The notes under the pieces were generated by a model that was not told the origin of the DNA, did not search any database, and saw nothing but the letters and a program-made list of their open reading frames with translations. From Pseudonocardia oceani (GTDB taxonomy: Bacteria; Actinomycetota; Actinomycetes; Mycobacteriales; Pseudonocardiaceae): a stretch of DNA of 64,000 nt. The first letter of the stretch is position 1; each line of letters opens with the position of its first letter. The stretch is taken from positions 5,404,501-5,468,500 of the forward strand of contig NZ_JADQDF010000001.1 of the NCBI RefSeq assembly GCF_019263585.2, given 5' to 3'. Made by a program: the position numbers and the translations under genes. Shown here piece after piece: positions 35,576-44,126 of the stretch.

Positions 35576-35859
35576 TGCCAGCGCCAGGGCGCGGGCCCGC
35601 CCCGCCCCGTGTGACCCGACGGGTTCGCGACCTCCTGGGCGACCAGCACCGTGATGACGACGGCCAGGACCGCCAGGCCGAACACCGCGATCGACCCGCT
35701 CAGCGCGGCCAGCGCCAGCACGATCGTGGGCAGCACCCAGAGCGGGACAGGCTCCATCGTCTCGGGCCGCGCGACCGCCCGCCGCCGCGGATCCCCACGC
35801 GTGGACCCCGCACCGGGCCGGGACCGGCCACCGCGGGCCGGGCCGTCGTGCTCGTCCAT
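35572..35859 (-). CDS. small membrane protein
   Basis: This 95-residue protein has a polar N-terminal half and two closely spaced hydrophobic helices (PLWVLPTIVLALAALSG and SIAVFGLAVLAVVITVLVA), then a short tail. The function is not recognised. The ATG at 35859 is preferred to upstream in-frame starts. A tandem TCGTCAGG site lies 63-81 bp upstream and a GGGGTAGGAC stretch (minus strand, about 35880) could be its -10 region. Confidence 0.55.
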   Translation of the reverse strand: MDEHDGPARGGRSRPGAGSTRGDPRRRAVARPETMEPVPLWVLPTIVLALAALSGSIAVFGLAVLAVVITVLVAQEVANPSGHTGRGGPAPWRWH

Positions 35860-35921
35860 GCCCACCACCTCCACCGTGGTCCTACCCCCGGTGCGCCCGT
35901 CGGCCACCCGTTCACGCATGA

Positions 35922-35940
35922 TCGTCAGGTGGTCGTCAGG
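35922..35940. promoter_or_regulatory. tandem TCGTCAGG direct repeat (11-bp period)
   Basis: TCGTCAGG at 35922-35929 and again at 35933-35940 are perfect copies separated by TGG, i.e. one DNA turn apart. The pair lies upstream of the minus-strand gene starting at 35859 and overlaps the stop codon of the next minus-strand gene. The geometry is that of an OmpR/PhoP-type response-regulator site, which is inference. Confidence 0.5.
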
Positions 35941-36835
35941 TGGTCGCGCGCCGCCTCCGCCGCCCGCCGCGGTGGAGCACGGCGTTGAGCTCCCCGCCCA
36001 GCAGCAGCGCGACGCTGAGCAGGTAAGCCCACGTCATGACGATCGCGCCGCCGCCGAACGCGCCCAGGACGGGGTTCACCCCCGCAGCCAGGGTCAGGTA
36101 CAGATGGAATGCCGCGCTCGCCGCGATCCACAGTGCCGTCGTGAGCAGCGCGCCCGGGATCGACTCCCGCCATGGGGCCTCCCGGCGCGGGGCCAGGTGA
36201 AACAGCGTGGTCGCCCACAGCACCAGCCCGACCAGGAGCAGCGGGATCCGCAGCGCCCCCCACGCGGCGGCGAACGCCCCGCCGAGCCCGACGAGGTCGG
36301 CGATCTGCCGGCCGGTCCCGAGGAGCGGCCCGACGACCACCACGCTGACGGCGAGCACGACCGCGAGCACGGTCGCGAGGCCCAGAGCCAGGCCCAGCAG
36401 CCTGCGGCGTACCCAGCTGCGCGTCTCCCGCACCCCGTAGGCCAGGTTGAGCGCCTCGACCACGACGGCGAACGCACCGGAGAGGGTGACGAGCGCGCCC
36501 AGGGCCGCCACCGTGAGCAGCCCGCCCCCGCCCCGGTCGAACAGGTCGCGGACCGAGGCCACCACGCCGGCCGCCTGGTCGGTGAACACGGCGTCGAGGG
36601 CGTCGACCACCTGCCGCTGCGCGGCCGCGGCGAGGTCGGCGCCGACGATCAGGTCGAGGACACCCAACAGGCCCGTCCCGAGGAGGAGCGCGGGGAAGAT
36701 CCCCAGCACGCCGAAGAACGCCGTCTCCCCGGCCAGCCCGAGCACGCGGTCGTCGCGGGCTTCCGCCGCGACCGCACGCACCACCCTGCCCGCGCGCACC
36801 AGCGGCCGGCGCAGGAGCGGGGGGACCCGGGGCAC
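35936..36835 (-). CDS. BrkB/YihY family membrane protein
   Basis: This 299-residue protein has six helices and the YihY/virulence factor BrkB hallmarks: GETAFFGVLGIFPALLLG near the N-terminus, the central GALVTLSGAFAVVVEALNLAYGVRETRSW, and the end segment GAIVMTWAYLLSVALLLGGELNAVLHR. The physiological role is unclear (envelope or osmotic functions proposed for the family). The GTG start lies within three bases of the upstream PBP stop, indicating an operon with it. Confidence 0.85.
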   Translation of the reverse strand: MPRVPPLLRRPLVRAGRVVRAVAAEARDDRVLGLAGETAFFGVLGIFPALLLGTGLLGVLDLIVGADLAAAAQRQVVDALDAVFTDQAAGVVASVRDLFDRGGGGLLTVAALGALVTLSGAFAVVVEALNLAYGVRETRSWVRRRLLGLALGLATVLAVVLAVSVVVVGPLLGTGRQIADLVGLGGAFAAAWGALRIPLLLVGLVLWATTLFHLAPRREAPWRESIPGALLTTALWIAASAAFHLYLTLAAGVNPVLGAFGGGAIVMTWAYLLSVALLLGGELNAVLHRGGRRRRRATT

Positions 36836-36837
36836 CG

Positions 36838-39015
36838 TCAGCCGACCGGGGGCCCGAGCTGCCCGGTCCGGTAGCCCGGGGCCGCCTGCTCGGGCAAGCC
36901 GACGACCGGCACCCCGTCGTGCAGCGGTGCCATTGTGGCGAACCAGGTGCGGGCGGGCACCGTGCCGCCGAACAGCGTGCCCTCGTCGCACAGCCGGGGC
37001 GGTGCGCCGTCGCAGACGGGGCGGGGCGGGCTGCCGTCGGCCCAGGTGATCACGGCCCCGGCGAGCTGGGGGGTGGCGCCGACGAACGCGGCGGACAGGT
37101 TCTGCTGGGTGGTGCCCGTCTTCCCGATCATCGGGCGTTCCCAGCCCGCGGCCTGCGCCGCGGTGGTGGCCGTGCCGCCGGTGTGGTCCTCGGACAGGGC
37201 GAAGGCGAGGCTGGCTGCCAGGTCCTCGTCGACCGCCTGCTCGCAGGGCGCCTCGGCCAGGGGCACCGGCGTCCCGGTGCTGTCGAGGACGGCGTCCACC
37301 GGGCTCGGGGGACACCAGATCCCGCCGCTGACGATCGTGGTCGCGACGTTCGCCAGCTCCAGCGGGCTGGTCGGGACAGGTCCGAGGGTGAACGAGGCGC
37401 GCTGCTCCGCGCGCACCGCCTCGCCGACGGTGCGTCCCTGGGTACCGGGCTCCCGCAAGCTCTCCCGCAGCCCGAGCCGGCGGGCGACGTCGACGACGGG
37501 ATCGACGGACCCGAGCTGGTCGAGCAGCTGGACGAAGGTCGTGTTGGGGGACTGCGCCAGCGCCTCCTGCAGGTCGACCTCGTCGGGCGTTCCGGCGTCG
37601 CCGGAGACCTCGTAGGGCTCTCCGTCGTCGAGGAAGACCTGGGAGGTGTAGGTCTCCGGGGCCGGGAGCTCGGTCTCGACCCCGAGCCCCTGCTCCAGCG
37701 CCGCGGCGGCGGTGAAGATCTTGTAGGTCGAGCCGGCACCGTAGGGCACGGCCGCCGACGGCAGCGGGTAGGAGCTCTGCCCGGCCGAGGCGTCCGGGCC
37801 GAGCGCGCGGTTGGCGGCCAGTGCCAGCACGCGGTGCCGCTCGCGGCCGGGCTGCACCACCGCCACCGCGTTCGCGATGCCCCGGGTGCCGTCGACGGGC
37901 ACCTGGTCGGCCGCCGCCCGCCGGGCCGCGTCGGTGACCCGCAGGTCCAGCGTCGACCGGATCGTGTAGCCGCCGGTGCGCAACTCCTCGGCGCCCAGCC
38001 CCACGTCGCCGAGGTAGGCCAGCAGGTAGCGGCAGAAGAACCCGGTGCCGGGCCGCGCGTTGACGCAGCCGTCCTCGGCCACGCGCAGCGGCTCGACCAG
38101 GCCCAGGCCGCTCTCCGAGGCCGTCGCGGCCTGCGCGGCGGTGACGGAGCCGACCTCGACCATCGCGTCGAGCACGAGGTCCCGGCGGGCGAGCGCCGCC
38201 TCCGGGTTCTCCGCCGGGTCGTAGGTCTCGGGCGCGCGCACGAGTGCGGCGAGCAGGGCGGCCTGCGCCAGGTCCAGCTCGGTGGGGACGGTGTCGAAGT
38301 AGGTGCGGGCGGCCGCGGTGACGCCGTAGGCACCGTTGCCGAAGTACACGGTGTCCAGGTAGCGGGCCAGGATCTCGTCCTTCGTCAGCCGCTCCTCGAG
38401 CCTCAGGGCGACCTGCACGTCGACCAGCTTGCGGGCGAGCGTGGGCGCGTCCGCGGCGTCGCGCTCCGCCGCGGAGCCGGCGGTCAGCAGCCGGTGGTTC
38501 TTGACGTACTGCATGGTGATCGTCGACGCCCCCTGGCCGGAGAGCGGGTTGCCGCTGGCCCGGAGGTTCGTGGCGAGGGCCCGCCCGAGGCTGCGCACGT
38601 CGACCCCGCCGTGCTCGCGGAACCGCCGGTCCTCGATCGCGACCACCGCGTCCTCGAGCACCCGGGCGACCCCGTCGGGTCCGGTCGGGACGCGGTACTG
38701 CTCGTAGAGCCGGGCGATCGGGGCGCCACCGGCGTCGGTGACGAGCGTGCCGAGCGGAACGGCGTCCGGGTCGGGCAGGGTGATCGCGCCGGCCCCGGGC
38801 AGCGTCCTGGGCGTCACCCGCGCCAGCCCCGCGACGGGCGCGGCCAGCAGCCCGCCGAGCAGGGCGCCCGTCGCGAGGACCACGAGGGTCAGCCGGAGCA
38901 GGGCGCCGCCCACCGCCCCCGACCCCGTCGACGGCAGCCGCACGGGCCGGTGCCTCGCCTGCGTTCCGCGCTGCCGCACCTGCGTCACGCCCTCCTCCGT
39001 CCCGCCGGTCGTCAC
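36838..39015 (-). CDS. class A penicillin-binding protein (glycosyltransferase-transpeptidase)
   Basis: This 725-residue bifunctional peptidoglycan synthase has an N-terminal cytoplasmic tail and one anchor helix (about 38-62), followed by the glycosyltransferase domain with EDRRFREHGGVD (catalytic Glu) and GASTITMQYVKN. The transpeptidase domain has the SxxK motif STYK, the SxN motif SPN (AQSPNTTFVQLLD) and KTGTT. It ends without PASTA repeats. An alternative GTG start nine codons in follows a GGAGGAGGG sequence. Four extra-domain Cys residues are noticeable. A TCGTCAGG tandem site precedes the gene and BrkB follows it. Confidence 0.9.
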   Translation of the reverse strand: MTTGGTEEGVTQVRQRGTQARHRPVRLPSTGSGAVGGALLRLTLVVLATGALLGGLLAAPVAGLARVTPRTLPGAGAITLPDPDAVPLGTLVTDAGGAPIARLYEQYRVPTGPDGVARVLEDAVVAIEDRRFREHGGVDVRSLGRALATNLRASGNPLSGQGASTITMQYVKNHRLLTAGSAAERDAADAPTLARKLVDVQVALRLEERLTKDEILARYLDTVYFGNGAYGVTAAARTYFDTVPTELDLAQAALLAALVRAPETYDPAENPEAALARRDLVLDAMVEVGSVTAAQAATASESGLGLVEPLRVAEDGCVNARPGTGFFCRYLLAYLGDVGLGAEELRTGGYTIRSTLDLRVTDAARRAAADQVPVDGTRGIANAVAVVQPGRERHRVLALAANRALGPDASAGQSSYPLPSAAVPYGAGSTYKIFTAAAALEQGLGVETELPAPETYTSQVFLDDGEPYEVSGDAGTPDEVDLQEALAQSPNTTFVQLLDQLGSVDPVVDVARRLGLRESLREPGTQGRTVGEAVRAEQRASFTLGPVPTSPLELANVATTIVSGGIWCPPSPVDAVLDSTGTPVPLAEAPCEQAVDEDLAASLAFALSEDHTGGTATTAAQAAGWERPMIGKTGTTQQNLSAAFVGATPQLAGAVITWADGSPPRPVCDGAPPRLCDEGTLFGGTVPARTWFATMAPLHDGVPVVGLPEQAAPGYRTGQLGPPVG

Positions 39016-39072
39016 ACCGGCCGTCGCGCCCGGTTACCCGCACGGGCCGCGCAATCCCCCCGCCGTCCGCCA

Positions 39073-39091
39073 CCGTCAGGAACTCGTCAGG
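39073..39091. promoter_or_regulatory. tandem (C/T)CGTCAGG direct repeat before the PBP gene
   Basis: CCGTCAGG (39073-39080) and TCGTCAGG (39084-39091) are 11 bp apart. They lie 58-76 bp upstream of the PBP start on the minus strand. A GGGTAACC stretch (minus strand, about 39032-39039) sits about 33 bp inside, which could be the -10 element. Confidence 0.5.
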
Positions 39092-39157
39092 CGGTGGCCC
39101 GTTCGACGAGCCGGCACCGCACCTGCCGCGGGACCGCCGCGTCCGACGTCGCGGGAC

Positions 39158-39796
39158 TCACCGCAGCGCGAGCCGCTCGGTGCCCCAGCCCGCCGCGGAC
39201 CAGAGCGCGAGGCCGAGTCCGGCCACCGCCGAGCTGAGCGTGCCCATCAGCAGATCGAGCACGGTGTCGCCGTAGCCGACGACCGGCGGGCCCGCGCCGT
39301 GGTAGACGATCCACTCGTAGAACTCCCACCACACGGCCAGGGTGGTGCCCACCGCCGTGGTGACGACGACGATCGCCGCGCGGCGCGTCCCCGGTTCGTG
39401 CAGCCCGGCCACCAGCCCGGCCCGGGCGAGCAGCAGGTACACGGCCGCGGCCGTCGCACCGGGGGTGGTGGCGTGCACCGGGATGTCGATCCATCCGACG
39501 GCGACGTACAGACCGAGCACGTTCGCCCACCCGGCGACGACCCAGGTCACGGCGACGGCCGCGTCGACCGGGCGGGGGAGGGCGGTCAGCCGGGGGACGA
39601 GCACCACGGCGACCACCACCGCGAACACGGCGACGTCGGCCGCGGTGCCCGCCACCGCCGACCACGCCACGCCCGCCGCCGCGACGACGCGCACGAGGTC
39701 GGCCACCAGGTCGCCGACCCGCAGCACCGTCCGCGTCCCGCGTGGCGCGACACGACCGGCGGGCCCGCGCGCAGTCCGGGGCGCTCGATCGTCCAT
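39158..39796 (-). CDS. membrane protein (about six helices)
   Basis: This 212-residue protein has successive hydrophobic segments and the conserved-looking stretches GWIDIPVHATTPGATAAAVYLLLAR, TTLAVWWEFYEWIVYHGAG and GYGDTVLDLLMGTLSSAVAGL. This resembles DUF2238-like membrane proteins (WEFYEW and YGDT-LDL-GT pattern). The function is unknown. ATG 39796 is preferred. A tandem box lies 34-50 bp upstream. Confidence 0.7.
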   Translation of the reverse strand: MDDRAPRTARGPAGRVAPRGTRTVLRVGDLVADLVRVVAAAGVAWSAVAGTAADVAVFAVVVAVVLVPRLTALPRPVDAAVAVTWVVAGWANVLGLYVAVGWIDIPVHATTPGATAAAVYLLLARAGLVAGLHEPGTRRAAIVVVTTAVGTTLAVWWEFYEWIVYHGAGPPVVGYGDTVLDLLMGTLSSAVAGLGLALWSAAGWGTERLALR

Positions 39797-39826
39797 GCCC
39801 CCGGGTGCCCGCTCCGCGGCCGGTCC

Positions 39827-39846
39827 CACCGACGATGAGCTGACGA
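39827..39846. promoter_or_regulatory. tandem TCGTCAG/TCGTCGG repeat, minus strand
   Basis: Read on the minus strand, TCGTCAGC begins at 39846 and TCGTCGGT begins 11 bp later at 39835. The site is 31-50 bp upstream of the membrane-protein start at 39796. It follows the same spacing rule as the sites at 35922, 39073 and 47341. Confidence 0.45.
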
Positions 39847-39857
39847 TCGGCCGGCGG

Positions 39858-40403
39858 TCAGCGGCCGTGCACCGCATCGGCCGTGGCGACGCGCACCGCC
39901 CGGACGGCGGTGCGGGTGAGGCGGAACCGGGCGCGTTCCGGCGACCACTGCAACCGCCGCTGACCGGGCGGCGAGATGCACTCGTCGAGGGCGACCGCCG
40001 CGGCCCGCACGGCGTCGAGCCGTGGCGTCCCAGCGCGGCGGGCACCCAGGCGCGGGTGCTGCGCCGGCCCGTCGTGAAGTCCTCGTGGCGCAGCGTGGGC
40101 TGGGTGTCGAGGCCGCCGACGAGCCGGCCGAGGGCCCGGGCCCGGGCCCGGGCGAGCAGCCCGACCAGCGCCCCGCCGACGTCGTGCGATCGCGTCCAGC
40201 CGGACCGACGCGGTTGGCCCAGCGGCGGCGTCGCGCTGCTCCAGCCCTGTCACGGCCATCAGCAGCGCTGCCACCGCACCCGGCTGGAAGGCACCGAGCG
40301 AGGCTCCGCCCGTCCGGCTCAGGGCGAGGCGCACCGCCTGCGGGACGCCGTCGGTGTCCGGTCCGTCGTCCGCGCGGCGGGGAGCGAGGTGGACCGGGGT
40401 CAT
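39858..40403 (-). pseudogene. probably frame-disrupted gene of unknown family
   Basis: An open frame of 181 codons runs from ATG 40403 to 39858, but its middle (about 40205 down to 40045) is a run of Arg/Pro/Gly-rich residues typical of a wrong frame. In the alternative minus-strand frame the same DNA reads DVGGALVGLLARARARALGRL and TLRHEDFTTGRRSTRAWVPA, which looks like real protein. The C-terminal part (DAVRAAAVALDECIS) again looks real in the first frame. Two compensating frameshifts in a FUSC-like or unknown protein fit this. The call is tentative. Confidence 0.35.
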
Positions 40404-41050
40404 GCAGGCGCGCCAGCGCTCCGCAGGTCCGCGCACGCCGGGGCCTGCTCGAAGGCGTTGCGCAGCTCGGGATCGGCGGTCAGGGCGCCGACGGCCTGCA
40501 CCTGGTTGCCCAGGGCGCCGAGGACGTTGCCGCCGACCGCGACCGCCTGCCCGACCGCGACCGGGTTCGTCGCGTCCGCCGCGTCGACCTGCCGGAGGGC
40601 CTCGGACACGTCCGCGCGCAGGTCGACGACCTGCTCCCGGACGTCCTGCGCGAGCTGCTCGCCGCCGTCCACCGGTGGCGGACCGGCCGAGGCGATCTCC
40701 TGCTCGGCCGCCTCCGCCCGGGATGCGGCCTCGCCCAGGTAGTCGCGGTAGGCGTTCTGCGCGGCAGCCGGGTCGGTGACGTCGACCGGCGGTGGTGTGC
40801 GCAGCGTCCCGACCACCGGGAGGAGTGCGGTGCAGACCCGGTCGGTCCAGGCGACGGCCCCGGCGTCGGCGGTGCCGTCGGCGGTCGTCCCGCCCGTCGC
40901 CGGGGCGGTCGGGGCCGGCGGGGCCGGCGGCGGATCCGCAACCGGATCCTCGCCGCCCGCGCACCCCGTCAACCCGAGCCCGGCGGCCGCGACGAGGGCG
41001 ACGAGCGGCCCCGTCCGGTTGCGGGGGCTCCGGTGCAGGAAGGCGTTCAT
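40400..41050 (-). CDS. secreted lipoprotein of unknown function
   Basis: This 216-residue protein has a signal peptide (PLVALVAAAGLGL) with lipobox LTGC near residue 31. A Pro/Thr-rich linker follows, then a helical domain containing two Cys (VCTALLPVV near 73 and PACADL near the end) that could form a disulfide. The same TCTALLP... helical-bundle layout occurs in many actinobacterial lipoproteins of unknown role. Its stop overlaps the start of the downstream disrupted gene (ATGA). Confidence 0.65.
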   Translation of the reverse strand: MNAFLHRSPRNRTGPLVALVAAAGLGLTGCAGGEDPVADPPPAPPAPTAPATGGTTADGTADAGAVAWTDRVCTALLPVVGTLRTPPPVDVTDPAAAQNAYRDYLGEAASRAEAAEQEIASAGPPPVDGGEQLAQDVREQVVDLRADVSEALRQVDAADATNPVAVGQAVAVGGNVLGALGNQVQAVGALTADPELRNAFEQAPACADLRSAGAPA

Positions 41051-41233
41051 GGTGGTCCTCTCCTTCTGGCGGACCTCGACCGGCCCACCGTCGCGTCGCG
41101 TCGGGCCGTCCCGGCCCGATTCCGATGCCCCGGGTTTCCCGGGCAGGGCGAGCGGCTACCTGACGTGCGGCTTGCGATACCGCGGGCCTGCCTGTCCACC
41201 CGGACGGGGGCGGCACCGTTACCGTCGAGGGCC

Positions 41234-41641
41234 ATGGGTGACTACGACGACCCCGAGCTCACCGGCGAGGAGCGACGGCGGCCCGACTGGCTCGTGGTGG
41301 GCGCCGTCGTGCTGGCCCTCGTGGCGGGACTGGCGGTGGGGTTCCTCCTGGGCGGCGGGACGAGCCGGGAGAGTTCGGTGGCCTCGGTCGAGACCTCCAC
41401 CGAGCCTGCCCCGCCCCCCGCGCCGGCCGCGCCGCCGGCGGACGCTCCTGCGCCGCAGCCGTGCCTGGAGGCCGGGTCCGCGGCCTCCCGGATCCTCCAG
41501 GAGCTGGACGCCGCGGTCGTGGCGATCAGCGCACTGGACCCCGGCGCCCTACGGGAGATCCTCGACCGGCTCCAGCCCGCGCAGGCAGAGCTCGAGCGGG
41601 CCGTGGCCGCCTGCGGGAGCGTCGTCGGGCCTGCCCGCTGA
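41234..41641 (+). CDS. small single-pass membrane protein with extracytoplasmic helical domain
   Basis: This 135-residue protein has an acidic N-terminus, then one membrane helix (WLVVGAVVLALVAGLAVGFLLGG), a Pro/Ala-rich linker, and a helical domain with two Cys (QPCLEAGSAAS, AVAACGSVV). It resembles the domain layout of the neighbouring lipoprotein at 40400. Its last 116 bases overlap, antisense, the tail of the MMPL gene. No function is recognised. Confidence 0.6.
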   Translation: MGDYDDPELTGEERRRPDWLVVGAVVLALVAGLAVGFLLGGGTSRESSVASVETSTEPAPPPAPAAPPADAPAPQPCLEAGSAASRILQELDAAVVAISALDPGALREILDRLQPAQAELERAVAACGSVVGPAR

Positions 41642-44126
41642 CGCGGGGCCGGGCGGAGCCGGCCCGCCGGCGCCGGTGCGCCCGGGCACCCAGGAACGCC
41701 CCGGCGCCGAGGACGGCGAGGACGGCGAGGACGGCCCACGCGGGTACGGCCTGGGGGCGCGCCGGGGCGGGCCGCTGCGCCGCCGCCCCCGTACGGGACC
41801 GGTGCGCCGTGCCCGGGACCGACGACGTGCCCGGGACCGACGACGTGCCGGGGGCCGGGGCGGGGGAAGGGGCCGGAGACGTGGCCACGCCGATACCGGA
41901 CCCGGCATCGCCCGCCCCGGGGGCCGCGAGCCGCCTGCCGGGCCAGCCGCTCGACCGGCCGAACAGGGAGATCAGGGCCGGGACCAGCAGCGACCGGACC
42001 ACGAACACGTCGATCAGCACACCGAGCGCGAGGGCGAAGGCCATCTGATGGAACGTGACGACCGGGATCAGCGCGATGAGCCCGAAGCTGACGGCGAGGG
42101 TGACGCCGGCCGCGTTGATCGCCCGGGTGGACCGCGGCACCGCCACGGCGAGCGCCTCGCGCAGCGGACGCCTGCGCGCCTCCTCCCACACGTAGCCGAC
42201 GGAGAAGATGTTGTAGTCCGACCCGAGCGAGATGAGCAGCACGGCCGCGGCGAAGGGCACGTAGAAGATCAGCCCGTCGGTCCCGAGCGGGCCCTGGAAC
42301 ATCCAGGTGGTCAGGCCCAGCGCGGCGCCGACCGCGAGCACGCTCGTGGCCAGCAGGTACAAAGGCGCGACCAGCGCCCGCAGGAAGACCACCAGCAGCA
42401 GCAGGTCCACCAGCAGGACCGCGACGGCGACCCGTCCGAGGTCGTCGGCCGCCGCCTCCACCAGGGGGAGGCCGACGGCGGTGTCGCCGGCGTAACCCAC
42501 CTCCGTGCCGCCCAGCCCGACCGCCTCCAGCAGCGCGGGCATCCGGTCCCGCAGCTCGGCGAGCCGGTTGATCGCGACCGCCCCGAGCGGGTCGGAGTCG
42601 AGGACCACCAGCAGGCGGGCCGCCCCGCCGTCCGGGGAGAGGAAGACCCCCTGCTCGCCCTCCAGCGGCAGGTCACCCGGCCCGAGCACGCTGGACACGC
42701 CCGGCTGCCGCGCCACCGCGTCCGAGAGGTCCGCCAGCGCGGCGGGTTCCCCGGTGATGCCCGGTCCCGTCAGGATGATCTGGGTGGGCCCCAGGATCCC
42801 GGGCGAGAAGCCCTCCCTGGCCGCCTCGGTGGCGACCCGGACCGGGTTCTCCCCGGGGAGAGCCGCGATCGGGGCCACCCCGGCGCGCAGGTCCGAGAGC
42901 GGCAGGGTGGCGGCGACGAGCAGCGCCACCAGCCCGCCGGTCACCAGCGCGGCGTTCCGGCGGCGCCCGACGAGACGCAGGTAGCGGCCGGGGACGACCG
43001 GCAGGGACCGCGCTCCCCGCGTCCGGCGGGCCGTGGCGCCCGAGCCCGGCCTGGAGGGCCAGAACGCCGCGGGGCCGAGTATGGAGAGCAGGGCGGGCAC
43101 CATCGTGACCGACACGGCCAGCCCGACGAGCACGGTGATGGCGAGCCCCGGGCCGAACGCCCGGAACAGCGGCGACTCGGCCACCAGCAGCGCGCTCACC
43201 CCCGCCGCCACCGTGACCCCCGCGACGGCGACGATCGGCAGGTACAGGGTCATCCCGGCCCGCACCGCCCCGCGGCCCCGGCGCCCCTTCTCGTACTCGG
43301 TCGCCACACCGGACAGGAGGAAGATCGTGTAGTCGGTGGTGATCCCGAGCAGCAGCGCCACCACCAGCGGCTGCAGCTGGTTGGGCACGGCCAGGTCGGT
43401 CAGCTCGCCGAACAGCCCGATCAGCCGGTCGGTGAGCAGATAGGCCACCCCGGCTGTGGCCAGTGTGACCACGGGTGCCAGCACGGACCCGAAGTTCAGC
43501 CCGACGATGAACGCGATCGCCGCCAGCGTCGCGAGCTCCACCAGGGGGAGCGACTCCGCGATGATCTCGTTCTGGGCGGCCTGGGCGAGGAACGTGCCGG
43601 TGGAGCCGACCAGCCCGCCCTCCGGCGTCTCCAGGCCCGCCGCGTAGGCCCGGGTGATCGCGCCCTGCTCGGCGATGCCGACGGTCGGATCCAGGAACAG
43701 GTAGGACACGATCGTCGTGCCCTCCTCCGCGGCGCCCGGGAACAGCAGCCGAGTGTTGATCACCGGGTAGGCCAGCAGCAGGTCCTCGCCCGCGGAACCC
43801 TGGGCGACCTCCACCGCGGCCAGCACCGTGTCGGCCACCAGGTAGGGGTCGAGACCCTCCGGGTCCCGCTGGACGACGGCCGTGGGGCTCAGCAGCGGCA
43901 GCCCGAACCGCTCGGCCGCCCGGACCTGCGCGGTGACGGCCTCGCTCGTGCCGCCGAGCAGGCCGGCCAGGCTGCCGCCGACGACGGTGAGGCCGGGCAG
44001 GAACTGGATCGCGAGGGCGGTGAGCACGGCCAGTGCGGCCAGCACCCACCAGCGGGCGGCCACGGCCGCGGCGGCGTGGTGCTCGACGGCGGAGCGGCGT
44101 AGCCGCTGCGCCCTGCGCTCAGCCAT
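41526..44126 (-). CDS. MMPL/RND family transporter
   Basis: This 866-residue protein has two repeats of one helix, an extracytoplasmic domain and five helices. Signature sequences are LLGITTDYTIFLLSGVATEYEKG in the first half and LISLGSDYNIFSVGYVWEEARRR in the second, carrying the proton-relay Asp/Tyr pair of MMPL proteins. The C-terminus extends past the last transport helix into a Pro/Ser/Thr-rich tail with a short tandem repeat and one more hydrophobic segment (AWAVLAVLAVLGAGAFLGA). It probably exports a lipid or hydrophobic compound. It overlaps the upstream minus-strand gene by eight bases and the antisense small gene by 116. Confidence 0.88.
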   Translation of the reverse strand: MAERRAQRLRRSAVEHHAAAAVAARWWVLAALAVLTALAIQFLPGLTVVGGSLAGLLGGTSEAVTAQVRAAERFGLPLLSPTAVVQRDPEGLDPYLVADTVLAAVEVAQGSAGEDLLLAYPVINTRLLFPGAAEEGTTIVSYLFLDPTVGIAEQGAITRAYAAGLETPEGGLVGSTGTFLAQAAQNEIIAESLPLVELATLAAIAFIVGLNFGSVLAPVVTLATAGVAYLLTDRLIGLFGELTDLAVPNQLQPLVVALLLGITTDYTIFLLSGVATEYEKGRRGRGAVRAGMTLYLPIVAVAGVTVAAGVSALLVAESPLFRAFGPGLAITVLVGLAVSVTMVPALLSILGPAAFWPSRPGSGATARRTRGARSLPVVPGRYLRLVGRRRNAALVTGGLVALLVAATLPLSDLRAGVAPIAALPGENPVRVATEAAREGFSPGILGPTQIILTGPGITGEPAALADLSDAVARQPGVSSVLGPGDLPLEGEQGVFLSPDGGAARLLVVLDSDPLGAVAINRLAELRDRMPALLEAVGLGGTEVGYAGDTAVGLPLVEAAADDLGRVAVAVLLVDLLLLVVFLRALVAPLYLLATSVLAVGAALGLTTWMFQGPLGTDGLIFYVPFAAAVLLISLGSDYNIFSVGYVWEEARRRPLREALAVAVPRSTRAINAAGVTLAVSFGLIALIPVVTFHQMAFALALGVLIDVFVVRSLLVPALISLFGRSSGWPGRRLAAPGAGDAGSGIGVATSPAPSPAPAPGTSSVPGTSSVPGTAHRSRTGAAAQRPAPARPQAVPAWAVLAVLAVLGAGAFLGARAHRRRRAGSARPRVSGQARRRSRRRPRPARALPARAGAGRGSPVGRRGPVR
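41812..41847. repeat. two-copy 18-bp tandem repeat inside the MMPL tail
   Basis: The unit CCCGGGACCGACGACGTG occurs at 41812-41829 and 41830-41847 with a partial third copy. On the minus strand it encodes repeated GTSSVP in the linker before the last helix of the MMPL protein. In-frame copy-number change would alter linker length without breaking the gene. Confidence 0.7.

Noticed and set aside
41159..41166. ACGTCAGG (minus strand) before the lipoprotein gene as a regulon box
   Set aside because: It is a single imperfect word without a second repeat at 11 bp, too weak to include.
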